DNA of 27,160 nt. Origin: Eshraghiella sp964441705 (GTDB lineage Bacteria; Bacillota; Clostridia; Lachnospirales; Lachnospiraceae). Location of the stretch: assembly GCA_964441705.1 (NCBI GenBank), contig CAYTWF010000042.1, forward strand, positions 1-27,160, given 5' to 3'. The notes beneath the pieces were generated by a model. That model worked only from the letters and a program-made list of their open reading frames with translations. It had not been told where the DNA came from and made no database searches. Within the stretch, counting starts at the first letter, position 1. Every line of letters starts with the position of its first letter. The translations under genes were made by a program, and so were the position numbers. Below, piece by piece: positions 1-8,679 of this stretch.

Positions 1-849
1 TCTCTTGTGGTGGTCAGGCAGCTCATCAAAGGTAGAGTAGATTACCTCTACATTGTCTCCCTGAATTGATTCCTTAATATCTGTTACTTCCTCTGGTCGC
101 TCATCAATAAGCAGAATAATCAGATGCATATCCTTATTATTGGTTGTTATGGACCTGGCAACCTGCTTTAACAGTGTAGTCTTACCTGCCTTAGGAGGTG
201 ATACTATCATACCTCTTTGTCCCTTACCAATAGGTGATATAAGGTCCATAATTCTCATTGCGGTACTGCTGCCAGACAGCTCAAGATGAATTCTCTCATT
301 AGGGAATATTGGTGTAAGCTTTTCAAAAGGCTTTCTTCTTGCAATCTCAGCTGGAGAATATCCGTTAATTGTCTTCATATATAAAAGAGCACTGAATTTC
401 TCGCCCTGATTTCTGACACGTTTCTTACCTACAATAATATCACCTGTTTTCAGTCCAAATCTCTTAATCTGTGCAGGTGATACATATACGTCATTCTCAC
501 CCGGGAGGAAATTGGCACATCTGATAAATCCATAGCCATCAGTCATTACCTCCAAAATGCCGTCAGCATCCGGTCCCTTATCAACTAATTCCGGATCATA
601 TTCCTGCTTATAAGGGTCATCTGTTCTGGATTCCGTTCTGGATTCTGTTCTTGCCACTGTTCTTCTGTCATCATTTCTTTTCTCAGAAGTATTACCTGTT
701 TCCTGCTTAGTCTGTGTCGCATTATCTGCTACAGCAAGAATTGCATCGATTAATTCAGCTTTTTTCATTCCGCTGACATTCTTAACCTGCTTGTCCTTTG
801 CTATATCCTTTAATGCAGCTAAAGAAAGTGTCTGAAGTTTTTCTCTCAT
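1..849 (-). CDS. rho: Transcription termination factor Rho, 3' end outside window
   Basis: Rho is a hexameric RNA-dependent ATPase that ends transcription by pulling RNA from RNA polymerase. The first 283 codons are present and the frame stays open to the window edge. A Rho N-terminal helical domain (about residues 1-45) is followed by a charged linker (about 50-85) with a TESR repeat, then a cold-shock-like RNA-binding domain (about 90-165; GYGFIR and VYVSPAQIKRF). The Walker A loop PPKAGKTT is at 218-225 and Walker B (LLIDER) at about 246-251. The secondary RNA-binding loops lie in the missing part. The ATG at 849 has AGGAGAT seven bases upstream. Gene identity is certain; the short insert in the linker is smaller than in some high-GC Rho proteins. 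Confidence 0.96.
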   Translation of the reverse strand, partial: MREKLQTLSLAALKDIAKDKQVKNVSGMKKAELIDAILAVADNATQTKQETGNTSEKRNDDRRTVARTESRTESRTDDPYKQEYDPELVDKGPDADGILEVMTDGYGFIRCANFLPGENDVYVSPAQIKRFGLKTGDIIVGKKRVRNQGEKFSALLYMKTINGYSPAEIARRKPFEKLTPIFPNERIHLELSGSSTAMRIMDLISPIGKGQRGMIVSPPKAGKTTLLKQVARSITTNNKDMHLIILLIDERPEEVTDIKESIQGDNVEVIYSTFDELPDHHKR

Positions 850-877
850 AAATATCTCCTTAATAAATTTTTAAAGC

Positions 878-913
878 ATTTCCGAGCCCAGCATACCTGT
901 ACGTGTCGGAAAT
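878..913 (-). promoter_or_regulatory. Stem-loop in the rho 5' leader
   Basis: A perfect 8-bp inverted repeat (ATTTCCGA at 878-885, TCGGAAAT at 906-913) with a 20-base loop lies in the rho leader, ending about 15 bases before the ribosome binding site. No U tract follows, so it is not a canonical terminator. The pairing is seen directly; a role in control of rho is inference. Rho is autoregulated through its leader in Escherichia coli. Confidence 0.5.
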
Positions 914-965
914 TAGTTAACATTGGGGTTAAATTTGGAATAATTAAGACCAATAAGATAGGTAT

Positions 966-995
966 ATTATACATCATCTATTTGTCCCATGTAAA
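966..995 (-). promoter_or_regulatory. Sigma-A promoter for rho
   Basis: On the minus strand, TTTACA (990-995) and TATAAT (966-971) are separated by 18 bases. The -10 is a full match and the -35 matches five of six bases. The predicted start near 959 leaves a leader of about 110 nucleotides ahead of rho. Confidence 0.7.
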
Positions 996-1034
996 GATAC
1001 AAATTATTTTTACCATCAATTATCGCTGCCAGTC

Positions 1035-1063
1035 TTTACTTAAAAATCTCATCGTGCTAGAAT
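1035..1063 (+). promoter_or_regulatory. Sigma-A promoter for the malic enzyme operon
   Basis: TTTACT (1035-1040) and TAGAAT (1058-1063) are separated by 17 bases, four and five matches to consensus. Transcription would start near 1070, about 30 bases before the malic enzyme ATG. Confidence 0.65.
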
Positions 1064-1098
1064 AGTAGTAATTATGATTAAAAAAGGATGGGTATATC

Positions 1099-2250
1099 AT
1101 GACAAACGGTGAAAAAGCTCTTATGCTACATGAAGAATGGAAAGGCAAGCTTGAAACAGCATCTAAATGCGCAATTAAGACGAGAGAGGACCTTGCTCTG
1201 GCATACACGCCAGGTGTTGCAGAGCCTTGTAAGCTTATTGCCAAGGACAAGGAGCTTGCGTACAAATACACAATCAAATCCAACACTGTTGCGGTTGTAT
1301 CAGATGGCAGTGCAGTTCTTGGACTTGGTAACATTGGTCCATATGCAGCTATGCCTGTTATGGAGGGCAAGGCAGTTCTTTTTAAGGAATTCGGTAATGT
1401 TAATGCTGTTCCTATCTGTCTTGACACACAGGATACAGAGGAGATTATCAAGACAGTTATTAATATAGCTCCTGCCTTTGGTGGAATTAATCTTGAGGAT
1501 ATATCAGCTCCACGCTGCTTTGAGATTGAGGAAAGACTTAAGGCTGCTCTTGACATTCCTGTATTTCATGATGACCAGCACGGTACCGCTATTGTTGTTC
1601 TCGCAGGTATAATTAATGCACTTAAGGTCACAGGCAAGGTCAAAGAGGAATGCCGCGTAGTCGTTAACGGTGCAGGTTCAGCAGGTGTTGCAATCACTAA
1701 GCTTCTTCTTACATATGGTTTTAAGCATATTACCATGTGTGACAAGTCAGGTATCCTCTCCTCTGATTCAGAGGGTCTTAACTGGATGCAGAAGCAGATG
1801 GTAGAAGTAACCAATCTTGAACATGCTCACGGAAGCCTTGCAGATGCCCTTAAGGGTGCTGATATTTTCGTAGGTGTATCTGCTCCTAATATTGTCAGCC
1901 CGGAAATGGTAGCCTCCATGAATAAGGATTCCATTCTTTTTGCCATGGCTAATCCTGTTCCTGAGATTATGCCTGACGTTGCCAAGGCCGCCGGTGCCAA
2001 GGTTGTTGGTACAGGAAGAAGCGATTTTCCTAACCAGGTTAACAATGTAGTTGCTTTCCCAGGTATTTTCAAGGGTGCTCTTGAAGGACGTGCTCCACAG
2101 ATTACAGAGGAAATGAAGCTTGCTGCCGCTCATGCCATCGCCGGACTTGTTGATGATGCTGATGTTAATGAGAACAACATTCTGCCTGAGGCCTTTGACC
2201 CTAGAGTTGCTGATGTTGTAAGCAAGGCTGTTAAAGACCATATCAGATAA
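1099..2250 (+). CDS. NAD(P)-dependent malic enzyme (oxaloacetate-decarboxylating)
   Basis: Converts L-malate to pyruvate and CO2 with reduction of NAD(P), linking the C4 acid pool to pyruvate in the cytosol. The protein is 383 residues, the usual size of short bacterial malic enzymes without a phosphotransacetylase domain. Visible motifs are the catalytic tyrosine in YTPGV (Tyr36), the DGSAVLGLGNIGP loop (69-81), the catalytic lysine in MEGKAVLFK (Lys91), the metal-binding NLEDI (131-135) and HDDQHGTA (157-164), and the dinucleotide loop GAGSAG (191-196). AAGGATGG sits seven bases before the ATG. The stop overlaps the next start by one base (TAATG), so the three downstream genes are probably translated from one mRNA. 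Cofactor preference cannot be read safely from sequence. Confidence 0.95.
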   Translation: MTNGEKALMLHEEWKGKLETASKCAIKTREDLALAYTPGVAEPCKLIAKDKELAYKYTIKSNTVAVVSDGSAVLGLGNIGPYAAMPVMEGKAVLFKEFGNVNAVPICLDTQDTEEIIKTVINIAPAFGGINLEDISAPRCFEIEERLKAALDIPVFHDDQHGTAIVVLAGIINALKVTGKVKEECRVVVNGAGSAGVAITKLLLTYGFKHITMCDKSGILSSDSEGLNWMQKQMVEVTNLEHAHGSLADALKGADIFVGVSAPNIVSPEMVASMNKDSILFAMANPVPEIMPDVAKAAGAKVVGTGRSDFPNQVNNVVAFPGIFKGALEGRAPQITEEMKLAAAHAIAGLVDDADVNENNILPEAFDPRVADVVSKAVKDHIR

Positions 2251-3164
2251 TGGAACACCGACCATATTATTCACTTAACCAATATTACAGAGAGCTGTTC
2301 GGACATAAAGTATACAAAATATCCCTGAATGCCGGTATGACCTGTCCCAACCGGGACGGCACCCTTGGCAGGCAGGGATGTATTTTCTGTAGTGCAGGTG
2401 GTTCCGGTGACTTTGCCGCTGATTACAGACATTCCATAACCGCCCAGATTGATGAGGGTATAGAGCGCATATCCTCCAAATTCACAGGTTCACAGTATAT
2501 TGCCTACTTTCAGGCATTTACCAATACCTATGCCCCTGTAGAGGTTCTTCAAAGTATTTTTACAGAGGCTGTTAGTGATGAGCGAATTGCCGGTCTGTCC
2601 ATTGCCACAAGACCTGACTGTCTTGAAAGTGATGTTATTGAGCTGCTTGCCAGACTTAACACTATTAAGCCTGTATGGATTGAGCTTGGTCTGCAGACCT
2701 CCAACGAACATACAGCCCGGTATATACGCCGTGGCTATCCGCTTTTGGTATATGACCAGGCAGCAGCACGCCTTAGGGACGCCGGTATTCCATTTGTCAC
2801 TCACATGATTATTGGTCTGCCAGGTGAGAATATGTCTGATTACCTTGCTACAGCCAGACATATTGCCGACAGCCACGCCCAGGGAATCAAGCTTCAGCTT
2901 TTACATATACTACAGGGTACAGACCTTGCACTTGACTATGAAAAAGGTCTTTTTCAGGCAATGTCCCTTGAGGAATATGTACAAAGCGTTGTTAATATTA
3001 TTGAAATACTTCCACCGGACATGGTCATTCACAGAATCACAGGTGACGGACCACGAAAGCTTTTGATTGCTCCACTATGGAGCTGCAACAAAAAGAACGT
3101 GCTTAATTCAATTAACAGAGAATTTATTAATAGAAATACATATCAGGGAAAGGAATTCAGATAA
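2250..3164 (+). CDS. Radical SAM protein, TIGR01212 / YhcC family
   Basis: This 304-residue protein belongs to the TIGR01212 radical SAM family (Escherichia coli YhcC is a member). The family's reaction is not established. The [4Fe-4S]-binding cysteines are Cys32, Cys44 and Cys47 in a CPNRDGTLGRQGCIFC block, with the wider spacing typical of this family rather than the plain CxxxCxxC motif. Later conserved stretches include IATRPDCL, WIELGLQT and THMIIGLPGE, fitting the TIM barrel. The start overlaps the malic enzyme stop by one base and its own stop overlaps the DUF4364 start in the same way, so translation is probably coupled. The substrate is unknown; a tRNA or metabolite modification role would be a guess. 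Confidence 0.9.
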   Translation: MEHRPYYSLNQYYRELFGHKVYKISLNAGMTCPNRDGTLGRQGCIFCSAGGSGDFAADYRHSITAQIDEGIERISSKFTGSQYIAYFQAFTNTYAPVEVLQSIFTEAVSDERIAGLSIATRPDCLESDVIELLARLNTIKPVWIELGLQTSNEHTARYIRRGYPLLVYDQAAARLRDAGIPFVTHMIIGLPGENMSDYLATARHIADSHAQGIKLQLLHILQGTDLALDYEKGLFQAMSLEEYVQSVVNIIEILPPDMVIHRITGDGPRKLLIAPLWSCNKKNVLNSINREFINRNTYQGKEFR

Positions 3165-3679
3165 TGGCCTTAGAGACAACTACATTATACAAGTTAATTA
3201 TTCTGTACATGTTAGACAGAGTTGATTTTCCGTTATCTTATTCAACAATTGCAGGATTTATTATTGAGAAGGGCTACACTGACAACCCAACAATTCTTCA
3301 GGTTCTTGGAGTTATTCAGGATGATGGGCTGATTAATGTGGAAAGCAGCCGCAGCAACACAAGCTATACCCTTACCGACCAGGGACATCAGATGCTGGAG
3401 TATTTTGGAGGAAAAATATCTGACGATATCAAGAAGGATGTTAATGATTATCTCACCAAGAATAAATATGAACTCAAGCAGTCTGCAAATGTTATTTCCG
3501 AATATTACCGAACAACTGCTGGCGATTATGCGGTTCACTGCTGTGTAAAAGAAAACGGATACAGTCTTATTGATTTGACCGTATCCGTACCTGATGAAGA
3601 GGTCGCAGATGAGATGTGTGGCAAATGGAAGGACGAAAGCCAGGGCATCTACGAATTTATCATCAAAAAATTAATGTGA
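3164..3679 (+). CDS. DUF4364 family protein
   Basis: This 171-residue cytosolic protein matches, by recall, the DUF4364 family common in Clostridia. The first 80 residues read as a winged-helix fold: helices at about 6-18 and 22-34, a recognition helix near 40-52 (NPTILQVLGVIQDDGLI) and a wing with SYTLTDQG. The rest alternates helix and strand (YELKQSANVISEYYRT, GYSLIDLTVSVPD). It may be a DNA-binding regulator, but no target is known and none can be inferred. It is the last gene of the malic enzyme transcript. Its 3' end overlaps the convergent engB by nine bases and no terminator separates them. Confidence 0.82.
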   Translation: MALETTTLYKLIILYMLDRVDFPLSYSTIAGFIIEKGYTDNPTILQVLGVIQDDGLINVESSRSNTSYTLTDQGHQMLEYFGGKISDDIKKDVNDYLTKNKYELKQSANVISEYYRTTAGDYAVHCCVKENGYSLIDLTVSVPDEEVADEMCGKWKDESQGIYEFIIKKLM

Positions 3680-4267
3680 TTGCGGGATTACAAGAGGGTC
3701 TATGACATTCCATATGTCATCAAGACCCTGTTTGGTCTCTGCTGAAAAAGGAATAACCATTCCACCAGATTTCATTCCCAATCCTTCTTTGACAAGCTTC
3801 ACCTGCTTCTGAATCTGGCTTCTGTTAATCTTATCAAGCTTAGTAGCAATAATAATCGGTTCATAGCCCTGATAAATTATCCATTCATACATAAGTCTGT
3901 CATTAGCTGATGGCTTATGTCTTATATCTATCAGCAAAAACACCTGTTTAAGCTGTTTGGAGCCATGAAGATAGCGTTCTATCATCTTACCCCATTTTTC
4001 CCTTGTCTGTGCTGAGGTTGCAGCATATCCATATCCCGGAAGGTCTACACAATAGAATACATCATTAATATTGTAGAAATTAACAGTCTGTGTTTTACCT
4101 GGCTGTGAAGAGGTTCTGGCATAGGATTTTCTTCTCATCAGCGCATTAATCATTGAAGATTTACCTACGTTGGATTTACCTGCAAATGCCACCTCCGGCA
4201 ATGTGTTGTCAGGAAATGTACTGGTAATTCCACATACAGTTTCCAGGTTAATACTTTTAATTACCAT
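3671..4267 (-). CDS. engB: Ribosome biogenesis GTP-binding protein EngB/YsxC
   Basis: Essential GTPase (also YsxC or YihA) needed for late assembly of the 50S ribosomal subunit. The 198-residue protein has all GTPase motifs: G1 GKSNVGKS (30-37), a G2 threonine in GKTQTVNFY (58-66), G3 DLPGYG (75-80), G4 TKLD (142-145) and G5 SAE (175-177). The ATG at 4267 lies inside the 3' end of lon (11-base overlap) and is preceded by AGGAGG seven bases upstream, within the lon coding region. It is the last gene of the tig-clpP-clpX-lon-engB operon, and lon followed by engB is a common order in Firmicutes. Confidence 0.96.
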   Translation of the reverse strand: MVIKSINLETVCGITSTFPDNTLPEVAFAGKSNVGKSSMINALMRRKSYARTSSQPGKTQTVNFYNINDVFYCVDLPGYGYAATSAQTREKWGKMIERYLHGSKQLKQVFLLIDIRHKPSANDRLMYEWIIYQGYEPIIIATKLDKINRSQIQKQVKLVKEGLGMKSGGMVIPFSAETKQGLDDIWNVIDPLVIPQSH

Positions 4268-6611
4268 AATGAGCCTCCTGCTCCTGGATGAATAATCCGC
4301 CTCTTAGTCCGGCCTTAACAACATCATCCATTGTGGTTACATAAGTGATTTTAAGACCCTTTAGAATCTCTTCATCAATGTCTGCAACATCCTTTTTATT
4401 CTTAGCAGGTACAAGTATCTGCATAATTCCTATTTTCTTAGCTGCAAGAATCTTTTCCTTAAGTCCTCCAATTGGAAGCACATGCCCGTGAAGGGTTATC
4501 TCCCCTGTCATGGCAATGTCATGTCTTACCTTACGCCCTGTTAATGCCGACAGCATTGCAAGCGTAATTGTAATTCCCGCAGATGGTCCATCCTTAGGAA
4601 CTGCTCCCTCCGGTACATGAAGATGTATGTCCTTGTTAACAAACATATCCGATGGAATTCTATAATGCTCAGCCTCAGAGCGTATGTAACCTCTTGCAAC
4701 CATTGCAGATTCCCTCATAACATCTCCAAGCTTACCTGTAAGTACCAGCTCACCCTTACCATCCATTATGCAGGCCTCCACATCAAGAGTGGTCCCGCCT
4801 ACGCTGGTCCATGCAAGACCCTTAACGATACCAGTCTGGTCTTCCTCCTGTACCGTTTCTTTATCGTACTTTGCTGTTCCAAGATATTTTTTCAGATTAG
4901 TATCTGTTACCTTGATAATGCTCTTACGTCCGCCAAGTACCTCCTTGGCAGCCTTTCTGCATACAGCTCCGATACGTCTTTCAAGCTCTCTTACTCCAGC
5001 CTCTCTGGTATAGCCTTCGATTATTGAATTAACTGCCTCATCTGTAAAGGCAAGCTGTCCCAAACGAAGCCCATTTTTCTCAAGCTGCTTGGCAATAAGG
5101 TGCTCTCTGGCAATATGAAACTTCTCAACCTGGGTATAGCTGTTAACCTCTATAACCTCCATTCGGTCAAGCAGTGGTCTCGGTATAGTGCTTGTATCGT
5201 TAGCAGTTGCTATAAAAAGAACCTCTGATAAATCTACAGGTGTTTCAATATAATGGTCTATAAAGGCACTATTTTGCGCACTGTCAAGTATCTCAAGGAG
5301 TGCTGATGCAGTATCTCCTCTGCTGTCAGTACCAACCTTATCTATCTCATCAAGAAGCATCAGCGGATTGCCAACCTTAGCCTGCTTTAGGCCCTCAATA
5401 ATTCTTCCCGGCATTGCTCCAACATAGGTTTTACGGTGTCCTCTTATCTCTGCCTCATCGCGTACACCTCCAAGGCATATGCGTATGTATTTACGGTTCA
5501 GTGCCTTGGCAACAGATGACGCAATTGAGGTTTTGCCTGTTCCCGGAGGTCCAACAAGACATATTATAGGACTGTCACCATGACTGTTTAACGCTCTTAC
5601 TGCAAGAAATTCCACTACTCTTTCTTTAACATCCTTAAGTCCGTAATGGTCATTATCCAGCACCTTCTGGGCATTAGTAATATCATTATTATCCTCTGAG
5701 CGTTCATTCCATGGAAGCTCCAGAAGAGTGTCAATATAGGTTCTGATAACCGCCGCCTCAGCAGAGCCTCCGGACACTGCCTCATAGCGTTTGATTTCCT
5801 TGAGTATTCTGTTCTTAACTTCATCAGAGGCATTCAGTTGCGCTGCCTTGCTTCTAAGCTCCTCCGACTCTTCTTCAACATCGCCATCTCCCAGCTCCTC
5901 GTGAATTACCTGAAGCTGTTCGCGCATAACATATTCCTTCTGGTGCTTGTCAATTCTCTCTTTAATATCCTGTGCAAGCTCTTTTTTAATCTCAGATATC
6001 TCTATCTCTTTGCATATCAGGTCACATACCATATCAAATCTTGACAGTAAATCCTCTTCATCAAGAATACTCTGTCTTACTTCATAATCATTGGTACATT
6101 CTGCTACGCATCTGTATACAAGCTCATCCAGTGTGTCCTGCTGCTGAAGTCTCTGAACATTATCTCCCTGGTCTCTTCCGGCGATAATATAATATTTCTT
6201 CATCATTTCCTTAAGCATGGATATTCTGGCATCACGCTCTGCATCAGGTATATATGGCTCACCGCTTTCTGATGGAAGCACATCTGCTGACATAAATCCA
6301 TCCACTATTGAAAGTGAGGTAAGCTCTGCTCTTTGCAGTCCCTTAACAAGAACACGCACAAGTCCTCCAGGCATCTTAACAATCTGTCTGACCTCACATA
6401 CTGTTCCTGTATCATATACATCCTCGCGCTGTGGCTCTTCTATCTCAATTGACTTCTGGGCAACAAGAAATATTCTCTGTCCATTCTTCATTGCATAGTC
6501 TACACTCTTAATTGACTGTTTTCTGCTTACATCAAAATGAATGACCATATATGGTAGTATGGTCATTCCTCTGAGTGCAATAACAGGTAAATCTCTGATT
6601 AACTCCATCAT
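4257..6611 (-). CDS. lon: ATP-dependent protease Lon (LonA)
   Basis: Cytosolic AAA+ serine protease that degrades misfolded and selected regulatory proteins. The 784 residues show the N-terminal substrate-binding domain (about 6-200), a helical coiled-coil linker (about 200-260), Walker A GPPGTGKT (354-361), Walker B LLDEIDK (419-425) and a C-terminal protease domain with the catalytic dyad Ser677 (KDGPSAGI) and Lys720 (GGLKEK). The 43-residue spacing between them equals that of E. coli Lon (679/722). The first of two adjacent ATG codons is chosen because GGAGAG lies five bases before it. The start overlaps the clpX stop (ATGA), indicating translational coupling. There is no membrane segment, so this is the soluble LonA type. 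Confidence 0.97.
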   Translation of the reverse strand: MMELIRDLPVIALRGMTILPYMVIHFDVSRKQSIKSVDYAMKNGQRIFLVAQKSIEIEEPQREDVYDTGTVCEVRQIVKMPGGLVRVLVKGLQRAELTSLSIVDGFMSADVLPSESGEPYIPDAERDARISMLKEMMKKYYIIAGRDQGDNVQRLQQQDTLDELVYRCVAECTNDYEVRQSILDEEDLLSRFDMVCDLICKEIEISEIKKELAQDIKERIDKHQKEYVMREQLQVIHEELGDGDVEEESEELRSKAAQLNASDEVKNRILKEIKRYEAVSGGSAEAAVIRTYIDTLLELPWNERSEDNNDITNAQKVLDNDHYGLKDVKERVVEFLAVRALNSHGDSPIICLVGPPGTGKTSIASSVAKALNRKYIRICLGGVRDEAEIRGHRKTYVGAMPGRIIEGLKQAKVGNPLMLLDEIDKVGTDSRGDTASALLEILDSAQNSAFIDHYIETPVDLSEVLFIATANDTSTIPRPLLDRMEVIEVNSYTQVEKFHIAREHLIAKQLEKNGLRLGQLAFTDEAVNSIIEGYTREAGVRELERRIGAVCRKAAKEVLGGRKSIIKVTDTNLKKYLGTAKYDKETVQEEDQTGIVKGLAWTSVGGTTLDVEACIMDGKGELVLTGKLGDVMRESAMVARGYIRSEAEHYRIPSDMFVNKDIHLHVPEGAVPKDGPSAGITITLAMLSALTGRKVRHDIAMTGEITLHGHVLPIGGLKEKILAAKKIGIMQILVPAKNKKDVADIDEEILKGLKITYVTTMDDVVKAGLRGGLFIQEQEAHYGN

Positions 6612-7933
6612 GCGGTCTCTCCGTTATTATTCTTTTCAATTGTATGTGTTACTTTTTTCTTAACAGGCAGCTGCTCACTTCTATATTCAAGGAGTGGTGT
6701 TGCGCTGTTCTCAATAGTATCTTCTGTGACAATACATTTAGCTATTGTATCATCTGATGGAATTCTGTACATAACATCCATCATTGCATTCTCCATAATA
6801 GACCTGAGTCCTCTGGCTCCTGTCTTTCTTGCAAGGCTCTTCTTGGCGATTGCCTGAACTGCTTCAGGTGTTACCTCAAGGTCAACCTCATCATATTCAA
6901 ACAGCTTGCGGTACTGCTTAACAAGCGCATTCTTAGGCTGTGTAAGAATATTGACAAGTGCCTGCTCATCTAACATATTAAGGGCTACTGTTACAGGTAC
7001 ACGTCCTACAAACTCAGGAATAAGTCCGAATTTCACAAGGTCCTGTGGAAGCACCTTGGAGAAAAGCTTTCCTATATCCTCTTCAACTGTGTTGGTTATC
7101 TCAGCATTAAAACCGATTGATTTCTGGTCCATTCTTGACTCAATTATTTTCTCAAGTCCGTCAAAGGCTCCGCCACATATAAACAGAATATTAGTGGTGT
7201 TAATCGGAATAAGCTCCTGCTGTGGGTGCTTTCTTCCTCCCTGAGGCGGCACTGATGCAACAGTTCCTTCAAGAATCTTTAAAAGTGCCTGCTGAACACC
7301 TTCACCTGACACGTCTCTTGTAATTGAAACATTCTCAGATTTACGTGTTATTTTGTCAATCTCATCTATATAGATAATTCCTTTTTCAGCCTTATCCACA
7401 TCATAATCAGCAGCCTGTATAAGCTTAAGCAGAATGTTCTCAACATCCTCACCTACATAGCCAGCCTCTGTAAGAGTTGTTGCATCTGCAATTGCAAATG
7501 GAACATTAAGGATTTTGGCAAGAGTCTGTGCAAGATAGGTCTTACCTGAACCGGTTGGTCCAAGCATCATAATATTACTCTTCTGTAATTCAATGTCAGA
7601 CTCGCTCTTATCATTGGATAATATTCTCTTATAATGATTATATACTGATACTGCCAGAACCTTCTTGGCATCATCCTGTCCTACTACATATTCATCAAGA
7701 AGTTCTTTTATCTTCATCGGCTTAATAAGATTAATTCCAGCGTCTTCACCGGAGGTCTCTTTAGCCTCTAAATCGTCATCTTCAAATTCGTCATTAATAA
7801 TCTCGTTGCAAATCTCTATACACTCATCGCAGATATATACATTATTAGGTCCTGCTATAAGCTTCTTAACCTGCTTCTGATTCTTGTTACAAAATGAACA
7901 AACGCAAAGTTCGTCATCTTTTCTTCCTGCCAC
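6608..7933 (-). CDS. clpX: ATP-dependent Clp protease ATP-binding subunit ClpX
   Basis: Hexameric AAA+ unfoldase that feeds substrates to ClpP. The 441 residues hold the zinc-binding domain (Cys12, Cys15, Cys35, Cys38), Walker A GPTGSGKT (125-132), pore loop GYVG (158-161), Walker B IIYIDEID (186-193), the ClpP-docking IGF loop (273-275) and sensor 2 GARGLR (372-377). All functional motifs are intact, so it should work with the adjacent ClpP. The start codon is GTG (7933), chosen because GGGAGG lies eight bases upstream and the zinc domain begins directly after it. The gene lies 91 bases after clpP, with a hairpin in the gap. Confidence 0.97.
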   Translation of the reverse strand: MAGRKDDELCVCSFCNKNQKQVKKLIAGPNNVYICDECIEICNEIINDEFEDDDLEAKETSGEDAGINLIKPMKIKELLDEYVVGQDDAKKVLAVSVYNHYKRILSNDKSESDIELQKSNIMMLGPTGSGKTYLAQTLAKILNVPFAIADATTLTEAGYVGEDVENILLKLIQAADYDVDKAEKGIIYIDEIDKITRKSENVSITRDVSGEGVQQALLKILEGTVASVPPQGGRKHPQQELIPINTTNILFICGGAFDGLEKIIESRMDQKSIGFNAEITNTVEEDIGKLFSKVLPQDLVKFGLIPEFVGRVPVTVALNMLDEQALVNILTQPKNALVKQYRKLFEYDEVDLEVTPEAVQAIAKKSLARKTGARGLRSIMENAMMDVMYRIPSDDTIAKCIVTEDTIENSATPLLEYRSEQLPVKKKVTHTIEKNNNGETA

Positions 7934-7987
7934 TTCTGCTACCTCCCGAATATCCTATCTCACCCTATGGTTGGATAGATAAGAAGT

Positions 7988-8009
7988 CCCGCCCCTTAAA
8001 TGGGACGGG
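7988..8009 (-). other. GC-rich hairpin between clpP and clpX
   Basis: In the minus-strand RNA CCCGUCCC and GGGGCGGG pair over 8 bp (one G-U) around a 6-base loop AUUUAA. The plus-strand RNA would have an A-C mismatch at the same place, which favours a minus-strand role. Only a broken U-rich stretch (ACTTCTTATC) follows, so it may act as a weak terminator, a processing site or a 3' stabiliser of clpP mRNA. The pairing is seen and the role is inferred. Confidence 0.5.
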
Positions 8010-8024
8010 TACTCCAGTTAACTC

Positions 8025-8603
8025 TTACTGTCTTTTCTCAATAATACTGTCAACAAGACCATATTCTACGGCTTCCTGAGCAGTCATGTAATTATCTCTG
8101 TCTGTATCTACTGCAATAACATCAATTGGTTTACCTGTATTAGCAGCAAGGATTGAATTAAGTCTGTGCTTGGTCTTAAGAATCTCATCTGCAACAATCT
8201 TAATATCTGATGCCATACCCTTGGTTCCGCCACTTGGCTGATGAATCATAATCTCTGCATTAGGAAGAGCAAATCNNNNNNNNNNNNNNNNNNACAGGAA
8301 TGCACCCATGCTGGCTGCCATACCTATACAGATTGTTGATACATCACTCTTGATGTAATTCATTGTGTCATATATTGCCATACCTGCTGTAACAGAACCA
8401 CCAGGACTGTTAATATATAACTGAATATCTTTTCCAGGGTCCTCTGCTTCAAGGAAAAGTAACTGTGCAACTACAACGCTGGCACTTGCATCTGTAACCT
8501 CTTCTCCAAGGAAAATAATTCTCTCTTTAAGTAAACGTGAATAAATGTCATATGACCTTTCTCCACGGCTTGTCTGTTCAATGACATATGGTACTAAACT
8601 CAT
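8025..8603 (-). CDS. clpP: ATP-dependent Clp protease proteolytic subunit ClpP (contains assembly gap)
   Basis: Serine protease subunit forming the tetradecameric chamber that works with ClpX. The track reads as 192 codons, seven of them wholly or partly unknown because of 18 N bases at 8276-8293. The triad is Ser98 (AASMGAF), His121 (MIHQP) and Asp170 (DTDRDN). Typical ClpP proteins have 25 residues between Ser and His, and here there are 23, while His-Asp is the normal 49. The missing part should hold the conserved LAAGxKGKR strand, so the N run is probably six bases short. AAGGAGG lies 9 bases before the ATG. The gene lies between tig and clpX in the same orientation. Confidence 0.95.
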   Translation of the reverse strand: MSLVPYVIEQTSRGERSYDIYSRLLKERIIFLGEEVTDASASVVVAQLLFLEAEDPGKDIQLYINSPGGSVTAGMAIYDTMNYIKSDVSTICIGMAASMGAFLXXXXXXXFALPNAEIMIHQPSGGTKGMASDIKIVADEILKTKHRLNSILAANTGKPIDVIAVDTDRDNYMTAQEAVEYGLVDSIIEKRQ

Positions 8604-8679
8604 ATCTGACTACCTCCTTAACATTGATGTCTGCGGGGCTTACCATATTAGCTTCAAACCTGTCCCAAGTAAGAATTGA

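Noticed and set aside
1020..1556. Minus-strand open frame over the malic enzyme
   Set aside because: It lies opposite a clear enzyme gene and the product has low complexity (Ser, Leu rich) with no family resemblance.
7951..7982. Second hairpin in the clpP-clpX gap (CTATC/GATAG)
   Set aside because: Short, with a bulge and AT-rich; not convincing.
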